This document shows positions 16,968 through 27,111 of a stretch of DNA of 64,000 nt, one piece after another (position 1 is the first letter of the stretch; each line of letters opens with the position of its first letter). The stretch is taken from NCBI GenBank assembly GCA_964564415.1, contig CAZMAV010000006.1:174732-238731 (forward strand). Direction: 5' to 3'. The notes beneath the pieces were generated by a model. The model worked only from the letters and a program-made list of their open reading frames with translations, had not been told where the DNA came from and did not search any database. The position numbers and the translations under genes are program-made. The DNA comes from JALEFZ01 sp964564415. Lineage in GTDB: Bacteria > Bacteroidota > Bacteroidia > J057.

Positions 16968-18814
16968 AAAAAGCTAGCATTGTTCGACATATCCTCTTTT
17001 CCATTTTGTGCCTTGGTCTCCTGACTGACCTCCCGGGCCAATGGAGAAACCTAAATATTGACCTGGACCCGGACAACAAAGAAGAAATTCAGGAATTCTG
17101 GGACCGATACTTGCCTAATTCTGTGGGTTATGAATTCAAGGAATCCCACCGCAGCCAAAGCCCTGTAGGGATACACCTGACTTTTCAACGGCTATATCAG
17201 GGAATTCCCATTCATGGAAAGAACCTGAGGCTGCACATCACAGAGGAAGGGAAAGTCTTTGGGATGAGTGCTTCTCCTGCTCCTACACTCCCACAGACAC
17301 GATTGGCCGTACAGCCTTTTATCTCAGTTCAAACAAAGGCCGAGCTATTCGCCCAAAATTATCAGGCCCACCAATGGGAGGGGGAATATTGTTGGTGGAC
17401 CCGAGAGGATGAGTGGAAGTTGGCCTATCGAATGAAGATACTTTCAACACAGGCCGAAAGCCTATGCATGGTCCTGATCTTTGATTGTGAAGAGGGGAAT
17501 ATCCTGAAAAATGAAGACATCGCTTCTTATTATAATCACTCCAATCCCCATGTTCACCGCAAGGATACTTCCGGTTGGGGTCGGGTTTTTCTTCCTGATC
17601 CCTGTACCCGTTCACAGACCACCTATGGGACATCATTTGTAGATAATGAGGATGCCCACCTTCCCGTTTTTGAGCCATTGATGGACACGGTAGAGCTGCA
17701 AGATATTACCTATGACCAGGACCGGGGGCTTTTCTTGCTTCAGGGGCCTTTCGTGAAGGTGGTAGATCGAGCTGCCTACTTTGATTCTATTGCAGTTTCC
17801 GCAACAGGGGATTTTTTCTTTACCCGGGACCAAAGCCAGTTTGAGGATGTCATGGCCTACTATCACATCGACAGGTTCCGCCGCTATGTGGGAGAACTAG
17901 GATTTACCGATCTTTACGACCGACCCATAGAGATTGATCCTCATGGTTTGGGAAACAATGACTTATCGGTATTTGTCCCCAATGGAAGCAACTCATATAT
18001 CCTGATGGGAGATGGTGGAGTGGATGACGGCGAAGATGCCGACGTCATTGTCCATGAATATATCCATGCCCTTTCTCACGACGCGGCTCCGGAGACCAAC
18101 CAGGGGTTTGAGCGTCAGGGAGTGGATGAGGGATATGCAGATTACTTTGCGGCGGTTTATTCCTATCAACTTTCCCTTTGGAATTGGTTCGAATTGTTCA
18201 ATTGGGACGGTCAAAACGAATTTTGGTCGGGTAGAGATGTATTGAGCATAGACCCTTATCCTGTTGGGAAGGGATTTGCGAGTATTTACGAGGTAGGAAG
18301 TCTTTGGGCGAGCATCCTTGTGAGCATCAGGACAGAGCTGGGAGGAGAAATTACCGACCGCCTGGTCCTGCAGACCATGTACCTTTCCTACCCTGAGATG
18401 GGCCTGAGGAATGCTGGAGACTTGCTCCTGCAGGCAGATTCCCTCCTTTACGACGGGGTTCATACGGGTGCCATTCGCGACGAACTCTGCCAGCGAAACT
18501 TCTTTTCTTCCTCTACCTGTATTGCGGTAGCCAACGAAAGGGAACACCATCCTACACTGCTCTTCGACGCAGAGATAAGTATCTATCCCAATCCTGTCAG
18601 GGGCAAGCTCAACCTGGACTGGAAAGGAATGAAGGAAGTTGGCTTACAGTTATATGATTTACAAGGGAGAGAAATTTTGAAGCGGGAATTGCAGTCACTT
18701 GGAGGAAGCCAAATAGAATTACCTAAGAACCTCGTGCCGGGAACTTATCTTTTGAAGGTCGAAGTGAAGGATGAGCAGCCTCTATTTCGTAAAATAAATA
18801 TTATTCAAAACTAA
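16964..18814 (+). CDS. secreted FTP-domain metallopeptidase (M4/M36-like) with T9SS sorting domain
   Basis: 616 residues from the ATG that overlaps the yigZ-like stop; MKKASIVRHILFSILCLGLL is a signal peptide. Residues 55-95 (FQRLYQGIPIHGKNLRLHI) form an FTP propeptide domain typical of thermolysin and fungalysin families. The zinc site is His364-Glu-Tyr-Ile-His368, with Glu389 in DEGYADYFAA as third ligand, closer to fungalysin-type than to classic thermolysin spacing. The C-terminus (about 540-616; ISIYPNPVRGKLNL, LQLYDLQGREIL, LVPGTYLLKV) is a type A T9SS sorting domain. Secreted, probably nutritional or processing peptidase. Confidence 0.9.
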   Translation: MKKASIVRHILFSILCLGLLTDLPGQWRNLNIDLDPDNKEEIQEFWDRYLPNSVGYEFKESHRSQSPVGIHLTFQRLYQGIPIHGKNLRLHITEEGKVFGMSASPAPTLPQTRLAVQPFISVQTKAELFAQNYQAHQWEGEYCWWTREDEWKLAYRMKILSTQAESLCMVLIFDCEEGNILKNEDIASYYNHSNPHVHRKDTSGWGRVFLPDPCTRSQTTYGTSFVDNEDAHLPVFEPLMDTVELQDITYDQDRGLFLLQGPFVKVVDRAAYFDSIAVSATGDFFFTRDQSQFEDVMAYYHIDRFRRYVGELGFTDLYDRPIEIDPHGLGNNDLSVFVPNGSNSYILMGDGGVDDGEDADVIVHEYIHALSHDAAPETNQGFERQGVDEGYADYFAAVYSYQLSLWNWFELFNWDGQNEFWSGRDVLSIDPYPVGKGFASIYEVGSLWASILVSIRTELGGEITDRLVLQTMYLSYPEMGLRNAGDLLLQADSLLYDGVHTGAIRDELCQRNFFSSSTCIAVANEREHHPTLLFDAEISIYPNPVRGKLNLDWKGMKEVGLQLYDLQGREILKRELQSLGGSQIELPKNLVPGTYLLKVEVKDEQPLFRKINIIQN

Positions 18815-19051
18815 TAAACCACATAGAGTAAGGTATAGCTGTTAATATTTCTCCTGCTAAATGTAAGTTTTTGAGCATAAACGACAGAAAAGTAGCCTCA
18901 GGGACAAGTTCCGCAGAAAGAATCATCTGATTTCCTTCAAAATAGCCTAATATTTACCTTTCTCCACTTGTAAAGACTGGCAGAAAAGGAAAGCAGGAAT
19001 AGCCAAGAAAAGCCTTACTATTGTAATACCTTGCTAGTAAGATCGATAAAT

Positions 19052-19516
19052 ATGTTCCAGATTAAAGACGGTTCTGCCAAGATGGGAAAGAAGAGTGGGA
19101 ATATCGCTCCAATGGCCTACTGCGTTTTCCAACAAGAAAATAAAATCTTGTTGATCGAGGACAGAGAGATGTCCAAAGAGCGAATTTGCTATCGTCCCCC
19201 CGGCGGTGAAGTCGGCTTTGGGGAATACAGCTGGGAAACCATCCGTCGTACAGTAAAAAACTTACTGGGAGAAGAAGTAAAAAACCTTTCCTTCCTGGGA
19301 GGCCCAAGCGAAGTTGTCACCCAGCACAAGGAAGGCCTCCGCCATGAAATCGTCTTTCTTTTTACCGGAGAACTCGACGAAGCTAAGCGAGGCAGCCTTG
19401 ATGCAGTCATGAAACAGGAGAATCAGCCCCACATCTGGAAATCCATCCGGGAACTCAAAAAGGAAAAGATCAAACTCTACCCCGAAGAACTCCTCGATCT
19501 CCTAGAAGAAAATTAG
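19052..19516 (+). CDS. NUDIX-fold protein with degenerate NUDIX box
   Basis: 154 residues from the ATG at 19052; an upstream in-frame TTG at 19031 is less likely. The N-terminal strand PMAYCVFQQENKILLIED and PPGGEVGFGEYSWETIRRTV place it in the NUDIX fold. The expected REUxEE is replaced by RTVKNLLGEE: Glu after Arg is Thr and the metal-binding Glu pair is shifted, so hydrolysis is doubtful and the protein may bind rather than cleave a nucleotide. The rest (EIVFLFTGELDEA, YPEELLDLLEEN) is normal for length. Convergent with the TonB receptor gene, 7 bases between stops. Confidence 0.75.
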   Translation: MFQIKDGSAKMGKKSGNIAPMAYCVFQQENKILLIEDREMSKERICYRPPGGEVGFGEYSWETIRRTVKNLLGEEVKNLSFLGGPSEVVTQHKEGLRHEIVFLFTGELDEAKRGSLDAVMKQENQPHIWKSIRELKKEKIKLYPEELLDLLEEN

Positions 19517-19523
19517 CCTTCCC

Positions 19524-21887
19524 TCAAAATTCAATTTTGTAGCTCATTACCGGAAGAAATCCGGCTCCTGCCAGGGCCACCCCTCGGTCGAGGGTAGCAT
19601 CGTATTCACGGTATTCTGCGGCTTGGCTTTGGAAAATATTCTTGATCTGAAGCGACCAGGTCTCATTGAATTTTTTGCGGTTGCGAAAAATATTCATGGT
19701 CAGGTCCAACACGACCAGAGGTCTATCCTGCTCGATAAAGGGATAGGTCTCATCCAGGACAGTAGTTCGGGCTTGGCGGGAGGCATCTATATCAATAGGC
19801 GTGTACCGCTGACCCCCACGAACCGTAAGATTGGAGTTGAGGCTGAGGATGGCATTGTTTCCCCTCTTTTTCCCCATTTTGAATTCCTTCCCAAAGAGAA
19901 AATTCGTCTTGTAGCCAATATCATATGCCGTAGAATGCTGCCTCCCCTGGCTATCTGTATAATTGGATTCGAAGATGCTCCCATTGAGCATGTAGTAAAA
20001 GCCATTTCGGGAAAATCTTTCCAGCCCGAGGTCCAATCCATAATTGGTGGCCTCCCCCTCATTGTTTAGTATCCTTAGCTCATTAAGTTCGTCGAGATTG
20101 AGAACCGTATAGGTGGCGGAATCACCGACCTCCACAGGGACATCAAAGAGGTCCTGGAAATAGATTTCGGCCTGAAACCTTAGGTTATCGCTGAGCATGG
20201 CCTGATAGCCAAGGACATAATGATTGGCTTTGAGGAGGTCCAGGTCTAGGTTGGGCAGCTGAAACTCAGGGTTGCTCTCCTCCCTCAGCCGTGTCATGTA
20301 GGTTCCCCATTGCTCGATGCGGCTGTGGCGTCCGTAGCCTAGGGAGATTCGCTGCCGGGGAGCCAACAGGTAGCTCATGCCGAATCGGGGTTCCAGGCTT
20401 TGCTTTTGGTTGAGGTCGTGATACAGGTAATGCAAACCTGCATTGAAAGTCAGGGTAGCCAGGGGCCTCCATTGGGCCTGAGTGTAGGCCTGGTAGAGAT
20501 TGGTTCTCCCGGATTCATTTGCCAAAATTAAGGATTGATTTTCGACATAGTCATAATCCACAGCGGTATAATCGTGAAAGGTGTGGGTATATTGTCCCCC
20601 TGCCTTGACCAGCCATCGGTTGGAGAAGCGGTGCTTTACGGAAGTAGCGATAGAATTGGGCTGGCGCTGATATTCGTTTTGATCCCTCAACCTGAGGAAG
20701 TCCAGGTTGCTGGTATCTTCCAGGTAGGACTTGTTGTCGATCATATTGGCATAGGAAGTGGCCATTGTTGTTTCCCACAGACTTCCAGTCCTTAGCAGAA
20801 CCTGATGCTTGCCCCCCAGGACCCCCATATCTGAGGCCAGTACATTTCTGAACCTATCCAGGTCTCTTTCAAAGTTTGATTCTTCCTCAGGCTTGAGCCT
20901 GTCGCTCAGTCCTCCGATCCCAAAAAGGGTAAAGGTTCCGAGCTTTTGTGTAGGCAGGTGAAGCTTAAAGCTCAGGTCTTGATAGGTAGGGACTGTCAGG
21001 TAGTTGATGATAAAAGAAGCGATACTAAGGGAAGAAAGTCGGTAATTGACGAGGTAGGAGGCCTCTCCTCCTTGTTTAAATGGGCCTTCGGCAGCCAGGT
21101 CTACACCCAGGACTCCTGCCTGAAGGGCGTACTCTCGCCGCTGGTTGTTGCCTTTGCGAAACTGAATATCGAAGACCCCAGTGGTGGCATTGCCATACTC
21201 TGCTGGAAAGGATCCAATGAAAAAGTCTGAGTTTGCCAGTACCTGATTGCTAAAAATGGTAAAGGTACCTCCTGAACTACCAATCCGGGCAAAGTGGTTG
21301 GGATTGGGTATGTCCACGCCTTCGATGCGGTAGATCAGGCCCATGGGAGAATTGCCGCGCACCGAGATAAAATTTTCTGATGTGAAAGGCGTCGAAACGA
21401 TGCCAGGAAAATTTCCCGCCAGCCGTGTGGGATCGTCGAGGCCTCCGGCAAACTTTCGCGTTTCTTCGATTTCAAAAGAAAGGGCCGAGACGCTGCTCAT
21501 TTCATTGCGGGGGGTCCCCCGGGGACGATCGGGCATGAGGGTCACTTCTTCTCCCTGGTAGAGGGTAGGGGTCAGCTGGATGGCGAGCACTCCCTCTTTT
21601 TTGCTGGATAGGAGGATATCCTCCTTGATAAATGGTTGATAGGCATCGCCTTTGACCTTGACGACATGCCTGCCTACCTCTACCTGCTCAAAGCGAAAAT
21701 CACCCAGGCTATCGGTTTTCACTTCCCTTGAAGGATTTGTACTAGACAGGATCACCTGGGCATTGGCGATGGGTTCCAGGGTAGAACGATCCCTTACCCG
21801 GCCCCTCAGGGTCCCCGTCAAGGTCTGACCGAAGCTCAGAGATAACAGTCCAACAAGTAAGATAAAGAAAACAAATCCGCTGCGCAT
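19524..21887 (-). CDS. TonB-dependent receptor with CarboxypepD_reg-like domain
   Basis: 787 residues. Signal peptide (1-20), then a carboxypeptidase-regulatory-like domain (about 23-105, GRVRDRSTLEPIANAQVIL and FRFEQVEVGRHVVKV). The plug follows (LAGNFPGIVSTPFTSENF, ISVRGNSPMGLIYRIEGVD) and then a long beta-barrel ending in SYKIEF with the terminal Phe expected by the BAM complex. No SusD-like partner adjoins, so it is not a classical polysaccharide locus. The ligand is not predictable. Single gene, its start faces a 167-base gap behind the AmpG-like gene. Confidence 0.92.
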   Translation of the reverse strand: MRSGFVFFILLVGLLSLSFGQTLTGTLRGRVRDRSTLEPIANAQVILSSTNPSREVKTDSLGDFRFEQVEVGRHVVKVKGDAYQPFIKEDILLSSKKEGVLAIQLTPTLYQGEEVTLMPDRPRGTPRNEMSSVSALSFEIEETRKFAGGLDDPTRLAGNFPGIVSTPFTSENFISVRGNSPMGLIYRIEGVDIPNPNHFARIGSSGGTFTIFSNQVLANSDFFIGSFPAEYGNATTGVFDIQFRKGNNQRREYALQAGVLGVDLAAEGPFKQGGEASYLVNYRLSSLSIASFIINYLTVPTYQDLSFKLHLPTQKLGTFTLFGIGGLSDRLKPEEESNFERDLDRFRNVLASDMGVLGGKHQVLLRTGSLWETTMATSYANMIDNKSYLEDTSNLDFLRLRDQNEYQRQPNSIATSVKHRFSNRWLVKAGGQYTHTFHDYTAVDYDYVENQSLILANESGRTNLYQAYTQAQWRPLATLTFNAGLHYLYHDLNQKQSLEPRFGMSYLLAPRQRISLGYGRHSRIEQWGTYMTRLREESNPEFQLPNLDLDLLKANHYVLGYQAMLSDNLRFQAEIYFQDLFDVPVEVGDSATYTVLNLDELNELRILNNEGEATNYGLDLGLERFSRNGFYYMLNGSIFESNYTDSQGRQHSTAYDIGYKTNFLFGKEFKMGKKRGNNAILSLNSNLTVRGGQRYTPIDIDASRQARTTVLDETYPFIEQDRPLVVLDLTMNIFRNRKKFNETWSLQIKNIFQSQAAEYREYDATLDRGVALAGAGFLPVMSYKIEF

Positions 21888-22054
21888 GGCTCTATCAATG
21901 AAATAAAAATTTCAACATATAAACGAACTGTCCTCATGGGGAAAGGTTGGGGAAAAAGTTGCTGCTAATAAGGAAAATTTATCTTCCTAACAAAGGACAA
22001 ACCTTAGCCCTGTACCCAGCAATCGAGGATTCTACAAAGAAATAGGAATAGAGC

Positions 22055-23419
22055 TTATTCATCCTTTTTACCAAAGTCCTTCTCCAGGGGAATAAAGGCA
22101 GTTACAATAAATGCAGGCAGGGTAGCCACCAGGGTCCAGGTAAAAAACAGGGGATAGCTACCCAGCCATTCCTTGATAAAACCACTGATCTGCAAGGGCA
22201 GGATATTGCCCAGGGCCATAAAGCCTGTTGCGATGGCATAGTGAGCCGTTTGGTACTTACCCTTGGCCATGTAGATCATGTACATCAGAAAGGCGGTAAA
22301 ACCAAAGCCGTAGCCCAATTGCTCAATGGTGATGCAGGTGGTAATGAGTACAGGATTTTCCGGCTTGAAATAAGAGAGGTAGACATAGAGGGCATTGGGG
22401 AGATTGATGCCAATGACCATAGGCCAGAGCCATTTTTTTAGCCCATCGCGGGAGATGAGTACTCCCCCCAGGATTCCTCCTATGATTAGACCCAGGGTGC
22501 CAAAGGTACCATAGATGGTTCCAAACTCTTCGGTCGTAAGCCCAAGTCCTCCCTGAGCCTTATCCATTTTAAGAAAAGTCTGTCCAATGGCTTGAATCTG
22601 TGATTCTCCAAGGCGGTAGAGGAGGAGAAAGGCTACCATGATTCCGATGTTCTTCTTATCGAAGAATGACACCCAAAGCTCGAAAAAGCTCTTTTTCAGC
22701 TCCAGAACTTGAGGGATGTCTTCTTCTTGCTCTGCTTCCCTGCCCTCTTCCTTCCCCAGTTCCTCGATCAGGCTTTCAGCTTCTACTTCCTTTTTCTGAC
22801 TTAGACTCGCTTTGGGTAGAAAAATGTAGTGATAGACCCAGAGCAGGCCAAAAAAGGCTCCGCACAGGTACCAACCCCAGCTGTATGCCTCACCATTGGT
22901 TGTGCTTTCATCCGCCCAAAGTTTTCCTGCCATTAGCATACCCACCAAAATCAAAAGAGGCCCCCTGGCAAAAAGTAATCCCACCCGGTAGAAAAAGTTC
23001 CTGATCCCGATAAACATGGACTGCTCCTTCTCGCTGAGGGCTTCCAGGTACAAGCCATCAATGGCGATGTCGTGGGTTGCCGATACAAAAGAAAGAAGGG
23101 CGAGAATGGAGAAAGATACCAAGAAATACTGGCCGGTACCAATGACCATTCCTACAAGAAAAAAACCGAGGGTCAGGATCAGCTGCATATTGAGGGTCCA
23201 ACTGCGGCGGCTTCCGTAAAGCTCTACGACAGGGCTCCACAGGGGCTTGAAGGTCCAGGCATATCCCAGAAATCCTACATAGAGGGGAATCCACTTTTCG
23301 GAGAGTCCCAGATCGAGGTACATGGGGACGGCCACAATATTGATCAGCATGTAGGGAAGGCTCTCGGCAAAGTAGAGGCTGGGTACCCAGGCAGCCGGAT
23401 AGTGGTTTCGCTTATTCAT
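22055..23419 (-). CDS. MFS permease, AmpG-like
   Basis: 454 residues with about 12 hydrophobic helices. The first helices carry YFAESLPYMLINIVAVPMY and WTFKPLWSPVVE, and later SATHDIAIDGLYLE; these positions match the AmpG/SLC33-type permeases that import muropeptides or related compounds. A very acidic cytoplasmic loop (about 215-245, many Glu) separates the halves. The start overlaps the end of the amidohydrolase gene by 8 bases (23412-23419), so the two are co-translated. A muropeptide role is suggested by family but not proven, since the partner is not a wall hydrolase. Confidence 0.85.
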   Translation of the reverse strand: MNKRNHYPAAWVPSLYFAESLPYMLINIVAVPMYLDLGLSEKWIPLYVGFLGYAWTFKPLWSPVVELYGSRRSWTLNMQLILTLGFFLVGMVIGTGQYFLVSFSILALLSFVSATHDIAIDGLYLEALSEKEQSMFIGIRNFFYRVGLLFARGPLLILVGMLMAGKLWADESTTNGEAYSWGWYLCGAFFGLLWVYHYIFLPKASLSQKKEVEAESLIEELGKEEGREAEQEEDIPQVLELKKSFFELWVSFFDKKNIGIMVAFLLLYRLGESQIQAIGQTFLKMDKAQGGLGLTTEEFGTIYGTFGTLGLIIGGILGGVLISRDGLKKWLWPMVIGINLPNALYVYLSYFKPENPVLITTCITIEQLGYGFGFTAFLMYMIYMAKGKYQTAHYAIATGFMALGNILPLQISGFIKEWLGSYPLFFTWTLVATLPAFIVTAFIPLEKDFGKKDE

Positions 23420-25133
23420 TAGGCAGGGATTGGACAGCTGTGGCCTCAGTTTTCTGGAATTTTATCTTTCCTCCGACAATGGTCATAACCACCTCCGTTT
23501 TGAGGATTTGATCTTCAGGGATATTCATGATATTCTGATTGAGAACGGTAAAATCAGCAAATTTTCCCGGCTCAATAGAACCTTTTACCTCCTCTTCAAA
23601 GGCTCCATAGGCCGCGTCCAGGGTATAGGAACGAAGGGCTTCGACCCGATTCATCTTTTGTTCGGGTTCGTAGCCTCCCTCTGGTTTTCCCTTGAGTGTC
23701 TTTCGGGTAACAGAAGCATAGAAACAGGGAATGGGATCTACCGGTTCTACAGGAGCATCTGTACCGTTGATGACTCTGGCGCCACTCTCCAGAAAGGCCT
23801 TCCACATGTAGGCTCCCTGTTGGATGCGTAGCAAGCCCAGCCTGTTCACAGCCCAGGGGCGATCCGAAGACATGTGAATCGCCTGCATAGAAGGAATGAC
23901 TCCCATCTCTGCGAATTTGGGTATGTCCACCGGATGGACATGCTGGGCGTGCTCGATGCGATAGCGATGGTCCTTCTTTTCGGGATGGGCTTCAAAGGCA
24001 GCCTGGTAGACATCCAGTACCTCGCGATTGGCCCGGTCTCCGATGGCATGGGTACAGACCTGAAAACCATGTTCCAGGCCTTTTTTGGCAATGCTTGCTA
24101 TTTGATCTATGGGGGTTACGGGGTTGCCATAGTGGCCGGGCCTGTCGGAGTATTCTTCCAACAACCAGGCTCCTCGGGAACCCAGGGCACCGTCGGCATA
24201 GAGTTTGATCGCCCTCACCGTCAGGTAATCACTGACTTCGGGCCCTTTTTGGTACCAGTTTTCGAGCAGGAGAGAGTCAGAGCCAGTGAGCATGGTCCAG
24301 AGCCTTATATTCATTTTCCTGGCCTGGAGAAATTCTTTGTATGCATCTATGGCCTCCTGGTTAGAGCCTGCATCCTGAAAGCTGGTGATCCCATGTCTCA
24401 GGCAGGTCTCAATGGCTACTTCCAGGTCCCTGCGTATGCTCTTAGGGGTGGAGGATGGAATATACCTACCGATGAGGTTTTCGGCATTTTCAGTAAAGAC
24501 TCCTGTGGGCCTGCCTTGGGAATCTCGGATGATTTCTCCTCCTTCTCCCACCTCGCTGTCGCTGTTGGGATTTATTCCGGCGACTTCCATGGCCTTGGCA
24601 TTGGCAAAAATGGCATGACCCGAGGCATGGGTGAGCATCACGGGATTTTCTGGGGATACGGCTGAGAGTCTTTGGTGAACCTGATACCCCTTGACCATGG
24701 GGGAGGGTTGGGGCTTCCATTTGGATTGGTGCCAGCCCCTCCCCAGAATCCATTCGCCGGGACCGACTTTTTCTGCCGCCTGAGCCACCATAGCTATCAT
24801 TTCCTCGTAGTTTGAGACCTGGGTAAGGTCGAGGTTTCGCTTGAAGCGGCCCAGGCCAAGCAAGTGTCCATGGCTCTCGATAAATCCTGGGATCATGGTC
24901 TTCCCCTCCAGTTTGATGACCTGGGTTTTTTCTCCAATATACCTCTCTGACCTGTCGCGATTGCCGGCAAATAGGATTTTTCCTTCTGATACAGCTACTG
25001 CTTCTACCAGGGGAAACTGGGGATTGGCCGTATATATCTGCCCTTCACAAATGACCATATCAGCAGGTGCCACAGGTCCACAGGCCCAGGTAAGTACCAG
25101 GATAGGAAGGAAAAAAAAGAGTATTTTTTTCAT
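23412..25133 (-). CDS. YtcJ-like metal-dependent amidohydrolase, lipoprotein
   Basis: 573 residues. MKKILFFFLPILVLTWAC gives a lipobox with Cys18, so the enzyme is probably membrane-anchored in the periplasm. IPGFIESHGHLLGLG holds the HxH metal pair (about residues 88-90); later HAIGDRANREVLDVY and RIEHAQHVHP give further metal/active-site His, and NGTDAPVEPVDP the final Asp. This is the YtcJ/amidohydrolase 3 group acting on amides or carbamates, substrate unknown. The frame runs into the AmpG-like permease with an 8-base overlap, suggesting that product or substrate is moved by that transporter. Confidence 0.88.
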   Translation of the reverse strand: MKKILFFFLPILVLTWACGPVAPADMVICEGQIYTANPQFPLVEAVAVSEGKILFAGNRDRSERYIGEKTQVIKLEGKTMIPGFIESHGHLLGLGRFKRNLDLTQVSNYEEMIAMVAQAAEKVGPGEWILGRGWHQSKWKPQPSPMVKGYQVHQRLSAVSPENPVMLTHASGHAIFANAKAMEVAGINPNSDSEVGEGGEIIRDSQGRPTGVFTENAENLIGRYIPSSTPKSIRRDLEVAIETCLRHGITSFQDAGSNQEAIDAYKEFLQARKMNIRLWTMLTGSDSLLLENWYQKGPEVSDYLTVRAIKLYADGALGSRGAWLLEEYSDRPGHYGNPVTPIDQIASIAKKGLEHGFQVCTHAIGDRANREVLDVYQAAFEAHPEKKDHRYRIEHAQHVHPVDIPKFAEMGVIPSMQAIHMSSDRPWAVNRLGLLRIQQGAYMWKAFLESGARVINGTDAPVEPVDPIPCFYASVTRKTLKGKPEGGYEPEQKMNRVEALRSYTLDAAYGAFEEEVKGSIEPGKFADFTVLNQNIMNIPEDQILKTEVVMTIVGGKIKFQKTEATAVQSLPNE

Positions 25134-25321
25134 GACAATGTCTTGCTTAATCCGTCTAATCTAAAAAAGTAGGGGCAAATAAGGAAAAGCTCTTTTTCTT
25201 CTCCGCTTGATTAACTTCTGATTTTTCCAGCTTCCAAAGATCGAAGGGGAATCCAAAATAAGGGCCTGCATTAATTAGTTTTTACTATCAGTATTGTTAA
25301 TTTCGACCCATAGCACAGACA

Positions 25322-26050
25322 ATGAGGAAGTTCGCCATATCAGACATACACGGTTGCCAGAAAACATTTCAGGCCATGCTGGAAAAGCAAATCCGCTTCA
25401 AGCCTGATGATGAACTTTATATACTGGGAGATTTTGTAGACAGGGGACCCGATTCAAAGGGAGTGCTGGACTATGTGATGCAGCTACAGGATGTAAATTA
25501 CAAGGTATTCTGTATTAAGGGCAACCACGAAGCCATGATGGTAGACGCCTACGATGACCCTTCGGAGGTGGAAATGTGGCTCTACAATGGCGGAAAAGAA
25601 ACCATGAGGAGCTTCAAAGCCCAGTTTATAGAAGAAATCCCCGAGGGCTACATCAAGTACATGGAAAGCTTCGATTATTACATCGAAGTGGACAACTATA
25701 TCCTGGTTCACGCCGGGCTCAACTTCAAGGGGCAAACGACCGACGCCGAAGGGGAAGGATTTCTTTGGAAGCTCTACAACCCCCTCAAAGACCGCAAATC
25801 CATGCTGTGGATTCGCTGGTGGTACGAAGATATCGACTGGAATTGGCTCCGGGACCGCACCATCATCCATGGCCATACACCCATTGAAAAAGACGAAATC
25901 GAGGAGATGACCACCGCCCTCAAGCAAGATCAAGTGCTAGACATCGACAATGGCTGTTTTGCCAAATACCGCAACGGCCTGGGGCAACTTTGCGCCTTCG
26001 AATTGGGGACAGGTGAACTCTATTTTCAGGAAAATCTGGACATGGCCTGA
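25322..26050 (+). CDS. PPP-family metallophosphatase
   Basis: 242 residues. The signature blocks of bacterial PPP phosphatases are all there: ISDIHGC (about 6-12, GDxHG variant), LGDFVDRGPDS (about 37-47), KGNHEAMM (about 68-75) and HAGLNF with IIHGHTPIE later. It resembles small serine/threonine phosphatases and diadenosine-tetraphosphate hydrolases of the same fold; the sequence does not choose between protein and nucleotide substrates. It is followed after 68 bases on the same strand by a WD40 protein, which may be co-transcribed. Confidence 0.9.
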   Translation: MRKFAISDIHGCQKTFQAMLEKQIRFKPDDELYILGDFVDRGPDSKGVLDYVMQLQDVNYKVFCIKGNHEAMMVDAYDDPSEVEMWLYNGGKETMRSFKAQFIEEIPEGYIKYMESFDYYIEVDNYILVHAGLNFKGQTTDAEGEGFLWKLYNPLKDRKSMLWIRWWYEDIDWNWLRDRTIIHGHTPIEKDEIEEMTTALKQDQVLDIDNGCFAKYRNGLGQLCAFELGTGELYFQENLDMA

Positions 26051-26118
26051 GTCTTCTCCTTCTTTTTCTGGTGAATTAATTGAAAATTTGTATCCTCATC
26101 GATACAAAAAAATTATCC

Positions 26119-27054
26119 GTGGCCTCATCTCCTAACATTCACATCGAAAAGATCGCCTCCTACGAGGGCCATACGGGCTCCGTCTTTGCCATGGCTGTAG
26201 ACGAATTGGAGGAATTTGCCTACACCTCGGGTGATGACGGCATCGTGGCACGCTGGGACCTCAAGGCTGAAAACCAGGACGCCACCGCCTTGCTAAGGGC
26301 TGACCGTGCTGTCTACAGCCTCTGCCTTTCGGCCAAGCACCGTCGACTCTTTGCCGGTTCCAGCGACGGAACCCTCTATGTTTACGATCTTGGGACCAAA
26401 CAACTTTTACAGACCTACAGAAAGACCAGCGAGGCCATTTATCACATGGAGGTACATGGAGACAGGCTGTGGATTTGTCAGGGCAAGGGCTTTCTTTCCG
26501 CCTGGCACATTGAAAAAGAAGAAGAAGTATTTTTTGCCAGGCTAAGCCAAGAGCACCTTCGGATCATGATTCCCGGTCTGCAGGCCTCACAGTCTTACAT
26601 TGGCGCCAGCGACAACTATATTTATCTCTTGGACAGGGAGGCAGGAAAGCTCTTGGATAAATGGGAGGCCCACGACAATTCAGTATTTGGACTTCTGCTT
26701 CATCCCGACAACAAGTACCTGATCTCTGGAAGCAGGGATGCCCATTTCAATGTCTGGGACCTTCAAAATGGAAGGGATCGGATCAGGCACATTCCCGCCC
26801 ATAATTTCACTATAAATTTCTTTGCCCTATCCCCAGACGGCCACTATTTTATCACAGCCAGTCGTGACAAGACCCTCAAGGTCTGGGATGCCTACGATTT
26901 TAGCCTGCTCAAAGTCATTGATTACCCCAGGGACCAGGCTCATATGCACAGTGTAAACAAGGTCTTTTGGTTGAAAAAAGACCACAGCATCCTCTCTTGT
27001 GGGGATGATAGGCAAGTGCTGCGCTGGAAGCTGGACATTGAAAAGAAGGACTAA
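26119..27054 (+). CDS. seven-repeat WD40 propeller protein
   Basis: About 312 residues from a GTG at 26119; a TTG at 26080 would add 13 residues without similarity to the propeller. Seven WD-type repeats can be read, e.g. HTGSVFAMAVDELEEFAYT, HDNSVFGLLLHPDNKYLIS and HNFTINFFALSPDGHYFIT, ending in WDLKA, YDLGT, WHIEK, LDRE, WDLQN, WDAYD and WKLDI. Seven blades form one closed propeller with no other domain, so the protein is a binding scaffold. No signal peptide, so cytoplasmic. It follows the phosphatase; a functional link is a guess. Confidence 0.82.
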   Translation: MASSPNIHIEKIASYEGHTGSVFAMAVDELEEFAYTSGDDGIVARWDLKAENQDATALLRADRAVYSLCLSAKHRRLFAGSSDGTLYVYDLGTKQLLQTYRKTSEAIYHMEVHGDRLWICQGKGFLSAWHIEKEEEVFFARLSQEHLRIMIPGLQASQSYIGASDNYIYLLDREAGKLLDKWEAHDNSVFGLLLHPDNKYLISGSRDAHFNVWDLQNGRDRIRHIPAHNFTINFFALSPDGHYFITASRDKTLKVWDAYDFSLLKVIDYPRDQAHMHSVNKVFWLKKDHSILSCGDDRQVLRWKLDIEKKD

Positions 27055-27111
27055 AAGGATAGACAGGCTCCGCCAATAGGGGTCCAATTCCCACCGTTTC
27101 AACTTTTAACG

